64,000 nt of DNA from Adiantum capillus-veneris (GCA_014529385.2 CM043952.1:151927057-151991056); one strand, 5' to 3'. Counted from the first letter of the stretch, positions 22,494 to 35,093 are shown. Translations and numbers: made by a program. The notes: generated by a model from the letters alone, not told the origin.

Positions 22494-25201
22494 CGATCCA
22501 TATTGGACAGCCTATTGGGGTGAAACTTTGCGAGCTTGTTCCTATAGTCTATCCTAACACACATGTGAAGTTATTTTTAAATTTGGACTAGTTTATCTCT
22601 AGTTTTCCCAATTTTTGAATTTGTTCCTAGAGATATGTGGTTTTAGGTGGTACTTTAGATCCCTGATGGTGATCGCTCATGTTGGCATTTTGAGCATTAT
22701 AAGCTTTGGAGCTAAACAAGGATCCCAATCCCAGCTCGTTGTTAATTTCCATTGCATTTGGAGTCTGTTTGGATTCTTCTAGGCTCTGTGACACTTTGAT
22801 TCATTTCTTAGGCATTTTTGGGCATTGCTTGAGTTACAATAAGTTCACAACTTCATTTGATACCCACAATTTACCCAAGGGTACAATTTCTGCACTTGAC
22901 ACTTAGACTATGCTTAAATTTGAGAATCATAGCACTTGAAACTACCAAATACTGATTTTTTGCCACATCTCATACTCTTTGACTTGTGCACACAATCTGC
23001 AACCAACTTCTGACAATTTTGGCTCAAGGGATCATGGATTGACCAAACCTTGGGATAGCATGTGGACATGATTTCTACACCTATGGTCCACTTTTTCCTG
23101 GGTTTGGGGCCAATTTTTCCCAGTGTGGGCCAAAATGACCATTTGGAGAGATTGACTTTTCCATCTGGCTTGATTTTTGGTGATCTCCAAGTCCATTTTG
23201 ACTCAAATTTTTAGTACTCTTTTCCAAGGCACGTTAAAACTGTGTGGGATTTTTTTTTTCATTTTGGCATGTTGGGGGACATGGATTGCGATCCATGTTC
23301 AATAACAATATTTAATTGTGATTACATGGTTAGGTTCTCTAGGTGAGGGGGGACCTTCCGATATACTTTCTTTGAATTTGAACTTGGATTTCCCTTCCAA
23401 AAGCCTTTTGTAAGTTTGCACAAATCCCTAATTTGATCTGATTGATTTTGATTTGTGTGCATGTGTGGGTGTTTTTGGCAATTCACACATGTTGTAGAGA
23501 TGAAGAGGATCATATTTGATTGATGTGGTGAAGAGTGGGCGTCTCGTGTGGCTGTAGTAGGCAAAACTGTGGCACTATGCTCTAGGTCACACAAGCTCTG
23601 TAGCTCTCTCTCTGAACCGTCTAAAGGTAAATGAGGTGTTTTCTGTCCTTTTTGACTATATGTGCCCGGCTTGCCCCTAATGCAGTGTGTACACTTACCT
23701 TATTTGCCCAATTTTTGTATGACATACCACCTGCGACTTAGATGACTCATCATCTGGACTTCTGGTTGTCTTTTGCTCCTGATTTTGCAATTCTAGTTTG
23801 TTTGAAGTTAGCCCTACATTCTAGTCATCTTTTGCTCTTGATTTTGCAATTTTGATATGTTTGAAGTTAGCCCTAAATTTGACTTTTGCCGTATCATTCC
23901 ATATTTGTCATGCTCAAAGCTCTTGCTTTCAGATCTCGACTCCAAAATTCTTGGCTCTGCTTATTCATTTCTGATCATTATTAGGTTAAAAAGCAAAGAA
24001 AACTACTCAAAACTATTATTATTTGGCCAAAAAATTTACCAAAATTATTATGCACACTTGTATGTACATACTCTCACTCTAAGTATTTCTTTCGTCAAAA
24101 TTTGTCGATATGGATCACTACTTTGCCAGACGAGTAGAAAACTACTAAAAGTTGTCAAAAACAAAAAAACATTAAGCATCAAACACACTTTATACACTGT
24201 ACACATAATCTCTCAACATCATGCAGGCTAGTATCTTACAATTTGCTATGTTAGCTACTGTAGCCACTGTTGTTACTCCCCCCTTCCCATTCTGAGTCAC
24301 TCCGGATGAAGGTCGTGCTATGTGCAATGGGTGAAAACGAGGTGTCTATACACGGCCATGTACGGTGGCACTATTATGCTTAGAGAAGAGATGCATTTGG
24401 TAACACAATGTTGTGTAAGAGGTGGGTACTAAACCAACTATTCAGTGGTTCTTGTTGGTGAGGTTTCATCCTATGTGCGTTTTCCGAACAGAAGTTTTTG
24501 AAGCGCAAATGCTCTCTCTTTTATGGTTGGTTTTGTGATTAGCCGTGTGTGGCCAAGAGATGATTGGTTTGTACTTTAAAGATCCATTTGATGCTTGTCT
24601 CAGGAGATTGTGACGAGATCCGATTGTTTGTTGGTTTCTTTTTCCATTCCCATTGGGGTATTGTTGATTTCTGTTGTAGCTCCACTTTGGCTTTGGGAAT
24701 TCATTTACAATTTGTGAAGCGTGTTGAAGCTTGAATTGATCAATTTAATTTTTGATTTTGGTTTTGTTTAGCTTGGTTTCTTTTGGCAATTGAAAATCTG
24801 TGTGGTGGTGAGGCGTAGGATCAAGTAACGAGCAGTGTCTTTTTGGATCCATATCTGTGTTGGTTTTGATGCCATGATTGATTTCTAGATCTAGACTATG
24901 GTAATTCTGTTTGCGCAATTACTGGCAGGTAGTTATGGTGTAGAAGCAAGCAATTATTCCCATGTTTCACAGCCAATTGAATCCTTTTGTTCATCCCAGA
25001 TGTGATTTGTTTACGTGAATGGTGTAACAAAATACTGGCCTTGAGATAATAATGATGGGTGTCATCTTTTCAATCTGGAACAACTTTGTAAGTTTGCATC
25101 CATAAAACTCTCAAAATGATATGCTCATTGAAATTTGTATCAGCCATAATTCGGAACCAATGTGGGCAATGGTTTCCATCGACGTTAATTGAGACATTGG
25201 C
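22494..25201. other. Non-coding stretch, no gene recognised
   Basis: T-rich sequence with short unrelated readings. It contains the near-palindrome CATGGATTGCGATCCATG at 23280-23297, also found four times at 61.5-62.3 kb, and a 59-bp tandem pair at 23769-23886. Style and motif resemble 61380-62540, suggesting the same untranslated repeat family. Confidence 0.6.
23769..23886 (+). repeat. 59-bp tandem duplication
   Basis: Two units beginning TCTTTTGCTC at 23769 and 23828, each containing TTGAAGTTAGCCCTA, with a few substitutions. Confidence 0.85.
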
Positions 25202-25480
25202 TTATGCCAAACTAACCATGGTTTTGTTGTTGGCTGCTTTGAGTTCAATCTGGGTTTTTTTAATCATGGACTCTAAAAATAATTTTAGATAGGTTGAATA
25301 TTTCATAGCTTTGATATGTACTCCAGTATCCACAAGTTCTCTTTTGGTTGTGCCATTGGCTAGCTGGACATTGATTTGAGCATCCATACTGCTAAGCCAA
25401 GTTTGCTCGACTTGAATTGTTGCAATTGGAGGTGGTGGTTGATGTTGTTCCTTTTGCTTTAAACTCCATAATTTAGCTTC
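25202..25480 (-). pseudogene. Retropepsin-like fragment downstream of the gypsy integrase remnant
   Basis: The minus strand reads INVQLANGTTKRELVDTG and IKAMKYSTYLKLF, resembling the aspartic protease flap region around a D-T-G active site in gypsy elements. In the usual gene order protease precedes RT, yet here it follows the integrase fragment, so it is displaced or belongs to another element copy. Confidence 0.5.
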
Positions 25481-25483
25481 CTC

Positions 25484-27527
25484 CTATGCTTGATTGTGAA
25501 TCGATTGTAATTTGGCTCTGCTCAAGTTCTCTGGTAAGACACCTTGCTCTAAGTACTCCATAATGTGCTTTGCCCACTTGGGAGTTTTTGCTAGCCTAAA
25601 TGGTGTAGCATGCTTGATTAACTTGCTGATTGCGCAAACATCACACGACCTAACATAGTCGTGCACGCTTTCTTGCATGTGAGGCCAATGCACTCCAGGT
25701 AGCATCAGTCTCTGATATGCTTGTGTTTTGGCATTATGAATGCTCATAATTCGTACATGAGCTTATTATAGATATATTTCTTTTTTGCATGCTCGATGCA
25801 TAATCTGAGTATGTCATTGTGTTCTTGCTTATATAATCGTCCTATTGTCAGCACTAAGTTGCAAGATTGTTTGATAATTGATGGTTTTCTTTTGATTTGC
25901 AATGAACCAATGGTGAGCAATGACATACCCTCTTCGCTCTACCTTGGTACCATCTCGATATTGAAGATACGGGTCAAGCAAATCATCTCCAATCTCTAAT
26001 GTAGCTTTCTCATGTAGCATGCACAATAAATGGTCCGCTCTCTGGTGTGTAGTCCCTTTTCTGACCAGCACCGTGAAATCAAATGCTATCCACTCACAAG
26101 AGTGGATACGCACCGCTCTAGATGGTAGTACTAAGAATCTCAAGCAATACTAGGAACCAACAAATGATGCAACCCATATTGCATGGTTTGTTCACTAAGT
26201 ACAACAACGGTTGATAATCCACAAAGAACACAAACTTGTTGGGTGGTGAGAAGGTAATGTCTAAACTTTTTTACAGAATAGATCATTCCCAAGCCCTCTA
26301 TTTCTGTGGTCGTGTAATTCCGTTCCACATTGTTGAGATGTTACTGAAGTAATAGATTGCTCGAGGTTGAGCCAAGATACATCCAATATCATAAGGTGAT
26401 GCATCTAGGTGGACGTGAAAAATCTTGTTCCAGTTAGGAGCTTTCAAAGTCAGAGCAGAAATAAGTTTGTGCTTCAATTTTTGTAATGCTTTCTCACATT
26501 CTTCATTCCATTTGAACTTTGTGATGAGTGCATAGAGAGGTTTTGCAATGATCATGCACATGTAAATAAATTTGCAATAATATCCATAATGGCCCATGAA
26601 GGCTTGTACCTCTCTAACTTTTGTTGGTCTTGGAAGTGAAACAACACTTGTATCTTTTGAAGGTTAGTAGAGGTGTCATTTTTGGACACAATATGTCCCT
26701 AACACTTGCAATGTTTTACCATGAAAACACACTTTTTAGGGTTTAGACATATACAATAAATTATGTATTTCTCAAAGACCTTCTTTGAATGCTTAACATA
26801 TTCATTTTGGTGGAGAGAATGCACACACAAGTCATCCATATAAATCTCTAAGAATTGTCTTAGGTATTCCTTGAATGCATGACTCATCAGCCTTTGGAAT
26901 GTGGCAAGCGCATTGGCTAGACCAAATGGAATTACCTGATATGCTACTATGGTGCATTCTATAGCAAAGGTAATTTTTTGTTGATCCTCCAATTTGATCC
27001 TGAGCTGATTATAGCCTGAAAAGCCATCTAGAAAGTTGTAGGCCTCCTTTCTAGAAACCCTTTCAATCCCATGATCGATGATGGGTAATGGATAGTTGTC
27101 TTTGATTGTAGTAGCATTCACTTGTTTGAGATTTATGCACACTTGTAATTTGCCGTTCTTTTTAAGCACCACTACAAATTGGAGACACTGATTCTGTGTG
27201 TTTGATCTCATAGATAAACTTTGCCTCTTTCAGTTTGTCTATCTCTTCCTTAATTTTCTTTGCAAATGTTTCATTGTATACATATGAATATTGTCGGCGC
27301 GGTTTGGCATTGCTCTTTATGGGTATTGTGTGTTGGCAAAAACTAGGATCTAGTCCTTTCAGATCTTTGTAAGACCAGGCAAACACATCTTTATATTCTT
27401 TGTTGAGGATAACTATCAATAATTGTTTCTTTTCCTCGGTAAGATCTGTGGCTATGTAAGCTGGTCTTGGCTCTTTCCCTGGTTCCACCACATCAATTTC
27501 CTTCACATTTTCAAGTCCATCATACAA
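25484..27527 (-). pseudogene. Minus-strand gypsy RT, RNase H and integrase zinc finger
   Basis: Reading right to left: 27527-27162 has VFAWSYKDLKGLDPSFCQHT and NETFAKKIKEEIDKLKEAKF. RT continues at 27211-26699 with VVLKKNGKLQVCINLKQVNA, AYNFLDGFSGYNQLRI, VIPFGLANALATFQRLM and the catalytic EIYMDDLCVHS. RNase H follows at about 26597-25829 (WNEECEKALQKLKHKL, HLDASPYDIGCILAQP, EIEGLGMIYSVKKFRHYL, FDFTVLVRKGTTHQRADHL). Integrase has only the zinc-binding part (YVRSCDVCAISKLIKHATPF), then a linker-type segment EYLEQGVLPENLSRAKLQ. The DDE core is not seen. Several stops and frame changes separate these pieces. Confidence 0.85.
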
Positions 27528-27644
27528 TGTTCCCAGTTCCTTAGACTAGACTTGCATCTATTGCTTCACAACAATACGCCAGTCCTGAATTGTGTATTAT
27601 TTGTAATGAGAGGATGCATTGAATTTGTCTAAATAGAGCCCCCC

Positions 27645-28271
27645 TCACTTTGCATTTCCATAGTCCAAACCTTTTTCCATGTCCGTTTTAACTTCCGGGT
27701 ATTCTCTTTTGCGTTTAGTTTTTGACATGGCCGATAGTTTTTTAGTTTTTCCCTTCATTTGCTTTTTCCTTTGTTTCTTTGGATTTGCCAGAAACCTTGT
27801 CAACTGCAACGGTTTATTGGTGATTTTATCTCGTACATAATCATCTTCTCCTACGAGCATGAGATATCGTGTTTTGGTAATCAATTTTGGCATTGATTTC
27901 TCAATTTTGTTTTGTTGTTTCTTCGTTTGTCTCATCTGATATCTCCTTTGTCTCCACATTTTTTGGTTAGGAAACTTGTAGAAAATTGACTCATCTTGTT
28001 TTTTTGGTTTTTTATTTTTAGAACCTCTTAAGAGTTCGTCTTCCATATTGTTTCCTAATTCATCGCTCCTCGAATCATGGTATTCATTCTCATCATTGAG
28101 TGAAAGGTCCCATACAAAAACTTTGTCCATTATCCGTTTACAATTGCTAGTTTGTTCCGTCTCAATTGTTTTAGAATTGTTTTTGGGTTTTTGGACAGCA
28201 CATACCATTAGAAAGAGTCTTATATTGTAGCCATCTTTGTCGCAAAACGTAGTATTGGTCACCTCATTCAT
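27645..28271 (-). pseudogene. Lysine-rich ORF between protease and RT of the minus gypsy
   Basis: A 208-codon open reading ending at 27645. The C-terminal half is strongly basic (NPKKQRKKQMKGKTKK, SKTKRKREYPEVKTD). There is no motif I recognise. Its place between the protease (28.45-28.88 kb) and RT suggests a linker part of the polyprotein rather than a separate gene. Confidence 0.45.
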
Positions 28272-28444
28272 GCAGACATCAAGAGTTGTCAGTATTTTCT
28301 CCTATCCAAAGGGTTCAAACAACTCCTCTGGAAATGGTTCCTTCATGTAGTAGTCATGTTCTACTTAACACTCTAGTATGCAATCCTCCTTTCTAAGACT
28401 CTTGCATTTCGATGCTCCGCACATCCAAATGTGAGCATCCCTCA

Positions 28445-28880
28445 CTAGCCAAGCAACTGCGCTCTGCCAGTCATAGTGACAACAAAGTCTTCTATCGGAG
28501 TTTGGTTTACGTCCCTATAACTATGGTCCTTGGTGTTTACCTTGGTTATAACTCCCTTGTGTCTTAAATAGAGGTGGTCATAGCCCCAATGTTGAACCAT
28601 CTTGACTTGATGCATAAAGGGTCGCCCCAAAATAACTTCAAAATTGTTGCCTTTTACAAAATCTACTACCACAAATGCGTGTTTGTATTCTATCCTGCAT
28701 GATGATACTATCACATGTTCCAACATTCCCAAGGGTCTTTCCACATACCCATCAGCTAATTATAATTTCATGCACGTTTTCCCCATTTCTCCCAGATCTC
28801 TTTTGTAGCAATAGCTATTCCCACCCCACTATCAAGTATTCCTGTTGTCTTTACTCCTTTTTATTCCAGTGGTAAGGTGG
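28445..28880 (-). pseudogene. Gypsy aspartic protease
   Basis: The minus strand shows GVKTTGILDSGVGIAIATKE, with the D-S-G active site at about 28830. After a frame change come KHAFVVVDFVKGNNFEVILG, RPFMHQVKMVQHWGYDHLYL, the typical C-terminal ILGRPF core of retroelement proteases. It lies upstream of RT on the same strand, as expected. Confidence 0.75.
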
Positions 28881-29187
28881 TGTTTCCTTCTTCCCCTTTG
28901 CAATAATCACCTACCTTATTCATTGGGACAGATTTCTCTTTTGGTTTCTTAGGATGATTTTCCTTCTTAATTTCTTCCATGAGGTCATCTTTTGGATGGA
29001 TCTTCACTCCCATCTTTTCCAAATTTTGGCTCATTTGTCCCCATAAATATGGTTTGATTTTTAGCAGCTTTGCGAGAGGGATTGTGCACCATATATGAGA
29101 AGAAAATAAATCATGCAAGCTCTTTGTATCCGTCACTTTATGAAATCAAATTCCATTGTGATGGCACAACTCTTACTTCAAATTTTG

Positions 29188-29383
29188 TCTCATATTCACC
29201 TACAAAGGATGGAGAAGTTCTTAAAGTGGTTTGCTTACTCTCTACAGAAACCTTCATTCCTGCATCTCCATACAACGATTGAATATCTCATATTCACCTA
29301 CAAAGGATGGAGAAGTTCTTAAAGTCGTTTGCTTACTCTCTACAGAAACCTTCATTCCTGCATCTCCATACAACGATTGAATA
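29188..29383. repeat. 98-bp tandem duplication
   Basis: Units starting TCTCATATTCACC at 29188 and 29286 are almost identical (one G/C difference in AAAGTGGTTTGC). The near-identity implies a recent duplication inside the old gypsy. Confidence 0.9.
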
Positions 29384-29715
29384 TCTCCCGGATAGATCTT
29401 ATGGTCCATGTTTATTTTAGGGATTTGTGTTGATAACAATGTTGCACTTTTGTCTGTTCTGTTTTTTATCGTTTCCCATATTGATTGTGGCCACATTTCT
29501 TCTACCTTAGGAATTGATTGCATCTCCAAAGATTTACCCTCATTGGTTGTGTTTGCAACAATCCCTATAGTACGGGGCTCCTCTTTGTTTGTTCCCACAG
29601 ATTTCATTTTATTATCCGAATTCTGAGTGCAATTTATGAGCCAATAATCTCTTACACATCGGTCATAGAATCCTTGAATTTTATGTTTTTCACATGTGTT
29701 GGTTTCCTCCCACAT
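29254..29715 (-). pseudogene. Unassigned ORF of the minus gypsy, between gag and protease
   Basis: 153 codons, partly overlapping the 98-bp duplication, which lengthens its C-terminus. The start contains CEKHKIQGFYDRC. No clear domain; by position it is part of the gag-protease region. Confidence 0.4.
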
Positions 29716-29789
29716 TCCTGTGTTTTTCTTTCCCAGCTCATGCGTTACGGGCTCAGGAGTTTTTGTGGACCTTCAAGCTATAACAGGGC

Positions 29790-30290
29790 TTGAGCAAATT
29801 TTATGAGTATTTTGCACACCTCCATTCTTTTGGTTTTGTATTCCAGATGCGGATAGGTTAGTAGTCTTTGTTATAAGGTTTGGTTGTTATTGGAGCCTTG
29901 CCGCATATGCTTGCAACATAGCATCTACTTGCTCGTTCATCTTTTCCACCAAGATTGAACTGCCTAAGTTAGTCTTTGGCTCTTCCAATCCCTTTGCGTC
30001 TTTCTTGCTCTCATGCTTGTGTCTAAGTAGTTCTTTTGTTTGCTTCAATTCTGTTTCCAAAGCTATTTTTTTCCTTCAGCCACTTTGCTTTCATTTTGTG
30101 CCATTTGACTTTCCATGATTTTCTTTGAGTTCTGATTGATCCGTTTTCAAATTTGGTTTGCCCTAGGCGGGTGACCCTTGGGCTTGTAGTTCTAGTTTCC
30201 TATGAACACGAGTGCATTTTCATCCATCTTGAATTGATTTTTAGATGTTTGAGCAAACATATGAAGGTTCAGTAGTTTCATCAGCACTAG
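29790..30290 (-). pseudogene. Gypsy gag C-terminal part
   Basis: The minus strand reads KMDENALVFIGN, then KIMESQMAQNESKVAEGKK, LETELKQTKELLRHKHESKK and LVEKMNEQVDAMLQAYAARL. The last part has heptad-like coiled-coil character. Several stops interrupt it. It continues the gag found at 32442-32950 across the inserted block. Confidence 0.55.
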
Positions 30291-30299
30291 CCCAAGATG

Positions 30300-30777
30300 A
30301 ACTCTCTTATGGGGCATAAGCTACACCCTCCATCTGTCCCCCATGGATTCCGATTGGATCCTCATAATAAACGGCGGGGATGGTTACGGAGCGATCTCAA
30401 TGAAGCGAGCTTTTTTTTTTCATCCCACCACCACTACCTCTCATTGCCACCCCTTAGCACCCATCACCACCCACCACCCTAGCCCACCACTGGTGGTTAG
30501 TGGTGCTAACTTACTACCACCATGTGCCACCCCTGCTCCTCCCACCACCGCCCATTGCCGCCTCTCCCTCCAGTGGAGTAGCCAAGGACCTCCTCTCTCT
30601 CTCTCTACTTATCTATGACGTTAAAATTCTCCTCTCTTTCTCTCTGTCTCTCTAAAAAAACCTAAAACATTAGCAATTTTGCTTGTGCCTTCATTTTTCT
30701 TTTAAAATCAGACCCTCTCACTGCTCCCCTTCCCTCCCTCTCATGATCCCTCCAACCCATTCCCTCTCTTGCTCCCT

Positions 30778-30826
<49 letters not shown>

Positions 30827-30880
30827 CCCCCACCTCTTGCTCTACATCCACCCCTCCCTCTTTCCTAGCTCCGATACTTC

Positions 30881-30962
<82 letters not shown>

Positions 30963-30987
30963 GTCCTATCCTACTCTCCCTATCCCT

Positions 30988-31026
<39 letters not shown>

Positions 31027-31627
31027 CACTTGCAACCCCCCTCCCCTCTCCCATCTCTCCACCCCCTATTCCCTTTCTCTCTCTTTGCTCCCACTACACC
31101 ACCCCTCGAGTCTCTCCAACCCTAGAGAGAAATGAAAAGAAATGGAATGAATTGTTATATTAACTAGAATGGAATGAAATGCTATATTAAGAATTTTCAT
31201 AAGGCAAAAATGACCTATGAGACCAAACTGATACAGTCTTGGTGGATCTAATACAATGCATGGGTAAAAAGGAAAATGAGAGAGAAAGAGAAAGAGAGAG
31301 GGGAGGGGAGAGAGAGAGAGGGAGAGAGAGGGAGAGAGAGGGAAGGGAGGGGCCAGCGGGGGAGGGAGAGGTAGATAGACATATTTTATTATTGTCCTCG
31401 GATGTCAAATATGACATATGGGACCAAAGTTACATGTGATGTACTATTTGTGTGGTTGATGAGTGATTCTTGATGGTCCAAAATTGTGGTGATGAGAGTC
31501 GCAATGGAGAGCCCACACTATGGCTGGGAGAGGAAAGTGTGTAGGTCTAGGTCATGGCTGAAAACACATGTGACCAAAAGCTTAGCACTCTAGAAGTGTG
31601 TGGTACTCAGACTCTCGAACTTGCAGT

Positions 31628-31692
<65 letters not shown>

Positions 31693-32124
31693 GGGGGGGG
31701 GGGGAGACTGTGTGAGAGGGGGAGAGTGGAGTGTAGTATCTTTTTTTAAAAGGGAAAGAAAGGGAGTGCAAGGAGTGCTTAGGCCCAAAAGAAAAAGTCA
31801 TCCAAAGCAATAGCGATATCTCGCTATTGCTTTGGATGACTTTTTTTTCCCCCTAAGCACCCCTTGTACTCCCTATCTTTGCCTTTAAAAAAAGAAAAGA
31901 AACTACACTCCACTCTTCTCCCCCCCCCTCTCTCATTTTATTTTGTACCCAGACATTGTATTAGATCCACCAAGATTGTATCAATTTGGTCGCATGGGTC
32001 ATTTTGGCCTTTTGAAGACAGTTAACATAGCGTTTCATTCCATTTCATTTCATTTCTAATTGGGAATGGAGGGACTCAAGCAGCAGTCTGCTAGGAGGCA
32101 AAGAAAGAAAAAAGGAAGATGCAG

Positions 32125-32198
<74 letters not shown>

Positions 32199-32441
32199 AT
32201 AGGGAGAGGGGTTATAGAGTGACTAAGAAAAGAGAGAGGAAGAAGGGAGTAGGAGGTAGGAGGACTTTACGGAAGGGATGGTGGTTTCTAGAGGAGGACC
32301 TGAGGAAGGAAAGGTGATTAGAGGAGTAGATGGAGAGAGGAGGTGGAGGAGAGGAAGGAGGTTGGGGAGGAGGAGGAAGTGAAGAGGAGGAGCACATGGG
32401 TGGCAAGAGGAGGAAGGGGAGGTAGCAAGGGCTGCAAAGCT
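30300..32441. mobile_element. Foreign block splitting the gypsy gag, microsatellite-rich
   Basis: Gypsy gag stops at about 32442 (RQKKNEKVN) and related gag sequence resumes left of 30300. The block is pyrimidine-rich on its left half and purine-rich on its right half, and has a ~1-kb foldback at its centre. Arrays: (TC)n at 30781-30824, (AC)n at 30899-30959, (TC)n at 30989-31023, (GA)n at 31635-31690 followed by 12 G, and (GA)n at 32127-32195. No coding potential other than array translations. Exact borders and a target duplication could not be fixed. Confidence 0.5.
31105..32087. repeat. Foldback (long inverted repeat) element
   Basis: Left arm 31105-31280 (CTCGAGTCTCTCC..., CTTGGTGGATCTAATACAAT) pairs with right arm about 31925-32087 (ATTGTATTAGATCCACCAAG...). 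The inner arms 31690-31822 and 31828-31930 pair as well. The centre is a perfect hairpin around TATC with AGTCATCCAAAGCAATAGCG in the left arm. The left arm has an extra ~400 bp. The outer ends resemble the CTCCCTCC-type termini of Stowaway MITEs only loosely. Confidence 0.75.
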
Positions 32442-32950
32442 TCAATTCACCTTTTCATTTTTCTTTTGTCTGAAAGCATAGATCTGAGAAACAATGTTGT
32501 GCTTGATTCCCCTTTTAGAGAATTTCTCAGAAAACTCTCGTAAGAGTTGATCAATGTTCAGGAAATATCTACTAATTAGTGGTTGGAACCAAGTCAACAC
32601 CATTCTCCCGAGTGTTAAACCAAATCCCTCGTATTGTGTGTAGAAATCCGCTATTTGTTCCGCTCTTAAGACTTGGTTAAAAATGGAAACATGAGCATAT
32701 GGATCTCCCAATCCATTGTACTTATTTGGTATGCACTTAGCCACTTTAGAAGGTCACATTCTTAGACTTTTTACTACCATCCTCATCATACAAGATTCTC
32801 CTACCATTATATCTCTCGTCTTGTATCCATTGACATGTGATTTGGAAGGGGTTCGATCAGTCATTCTTCATTTGAGTCTTACATCCCAGCTTTTGATTCT
32901 GATATCCGAAAACCTTGTGCTAAAAATCACATTTTTGATATCATTACCTT
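32442..32950 (-). pseudogene. Gypsy gag N-terminal/core part
   Basis: The minus strand carries PNKYNGLGDPYAHVSIFNQV, FYTQYEGFGLTLGRMVLTWF, and LREFSEKFSKRGIKHNIVSQ, the classic retrotransposon gag core (capsid-forming). It ends abruptly after RQKKNEKVN where the inserted block begins. Confidence 0.75.
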
Positions 32951-34444
32951 GATGTGTAGACATAGGAACCCGAGAATCCAAGGATCCAATTGGTCTAAGT
33001 ACAGAAAGATGCAGTCAACCAAATGAGTCTTCCACATGAGATTTTAGAGGACTCACTCTCATAGTCTGAGACTATAGGTCTATGCATGCTAGGGGTGACC
33101 TAGTGATTTTGGAGTGGGCCCCCAAAGTATGTATATCCCTCAAGCTCATTACGAATCACTGTCGAATACTTCCAACAATACTTGTCTAATATGATTATTT
33201 GCGTATCTCTCTCAATCTCAAATGTAAATACGTACAAGAATTTTTGCTTTATTAACTCCTCACATTGGGCTCCTCACACCTATAGTAGAGATTTGCTCTT
33301 TGTTATCATACTTATATAAGTCCATATATGTGTTGTCAGTGTTGACACATGTAAGCTTGGCATTTGGAGTGTCCAAATTTGGCGGCTTCTCCTCAGGCTC
33401 TACGTCAACCTTTTCTTTTGTGTATGTTAATCCTCACTTGTTCACAATAAAGGGATTAAGCATTATATACATGTTTTCCTCTTCATCAAAATATGAATCA
33501 CCACTATAATCTAGAGGCACTATGAGCTTAAGCTCACTAGGCCTCTCTTCAATTTTAACATAGTAATGATCCGTACCGTCTTTATAGAAGCCAGGATATC
33601 TCTTCTAGCTTAAGATTTTACATTTGTGGCACTTTTGTTTTTTGCTTCCATTTCCTTTGTATTCTCACTAGTATTCTTTGTTGTTAAGTGAGAAAGCCTC
33701 TTTATGCCTACAACACTCCTAAGGTCTCAAATATTCAAATAACTTTACTAGCTAGGACTAGCGGTCAAGTAAATGAGTTAACCTAAAGTCACGACCTCCT
33801 AACCTCAAGGCTCATTGATAAGACTAAACTCAAGGTCAATTAACTAAAGCAAAGACAAGTTCATACATCTTTAATGGCAAATAACAAAACATAACTAAAT
33901 GCACTCAATCAAACCATGAACAACCACAAATAGAAAATATAAATGTCCATCAACATGAATCATAGGAAGTAGTACATCTGGAGGTATGGGATGTGTCTCC
34001 TCAATAGCTGTGGAAGCAAACATGTGATGTTGAAGCTCGATCTATCCATGCTATGCGAAAGCTCAAGTCCATGCTCAACTATATGCTTGAGCCTATCTAT
34101 GTTGCAAAATTGTAAACAAAACACTACCACCTAGAAAGGTGTGTCAGCATAAAAATGAAAGTTTTATTACCTAAATGCAAATAAAAACAAATCCTACACT
34201 AAGGGCTCATACCTGGATGCCTAGAGGGAAAAAACCCAAAGGGAAAAAAGTACCTCTAGTATACGTGCGTGTGTTTAGTGCACCATGGTCAATGTGAACA
34301 AGTCAAGGGTCTAGTGCAACTAGGAGGGATAAACGAACTATCTCCAAACAATAAAACTTGTAATCTCCTAGCTCTCTTTTTAATGGTCATCAAGTGGCTT
34401 CTAGCATGTGTACTAGTTGTAGTAGCCTGTGATATGGATATATC
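32951..34444. other. Non-coding stretch, no gene recognised
   Basis: AT-rich with only short readings. It may hold the 5' untranslated region and a decayed LTR of the minus gypsy to its left, but no LTR partner or primer binding site was recognised. Confidence 0.5.
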
Positions 34445-35052
34445 TATCATAATAACTAATATCTAATTCTCCTAAATGATTTTCTCATGTTAAAATAATC
34501 ATTTAATATGGGGAAGTACCAGGGGAGAAAAAGATAGAATACTAGTTGGGCTGGTAGACCGGTCATAATAGGGATCCAAAGGAGGGAAAATAGGGATCCA
34601 AAGGGGGGGCCATTGCAAAAGAGAAATGTGCATCAATGAGCTTCAAAAACCCTAAGGTTCAACCCATTAAGACTTCCAAAATGCTAAGGTTCCAAAATTC
34701 AAAGGTCATGCTAAAATGAGAAATGTGCATGAATGAGATTCAAAGACCCTAAGGTTCAACCCATTAAGACTTCCAAAATGCTAAGGTTCCAAAATTCAAA
34801 GGTAATGCTAAAAGGCCAAAGGGGGGCCATTTGCAAAAGAGAAATGTGCATCAATGAGCTTCAAAGACCCTAAGGTTCAACCCATTAAGACTTCCAAAAT
34901 GCTAAGGTTCCAAAATGATAAGGTTCCAAAATTCAAAGGTAATGTTCATTGGCCAAAGTGTGGGGGAATTGGATGGTCATGGGGAAGACTAAAAAGTCTT
35001 CCCACATCCCTAGGAAGGAGGGGGCGAGCCCAATTTTTAGGGGATGAGAGAG

Positions 35053-35093
<41 letters not shown>

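Larger units (their letters stand above)
25202..32950 (-). mobile_element. Degraded minus-strand Ty3/gypsy retrotransposon
   Basis: From right to left: gag (32950-32442), a foreign ~2.1-kb block (about 32441-30300), gag C-terminus (30290-29790), unassigned ORF (29715-29254), protease (28880-28445), basic ORF (28271-27645), RT-RNase H-integrase fragment (27527-25484), and a displaced protease-like piece. I cannot identify LTRs at either side. A 98-bp tandem duplication lies at 29188-29383. Confidence 0.75.

Noticed and set aside
31105-32087. Calling the foldback a Stowaway MITE
   Set aside because: The termini only loosely match CTCCCTCC and no TA duplication was confirmed; left unclassified.
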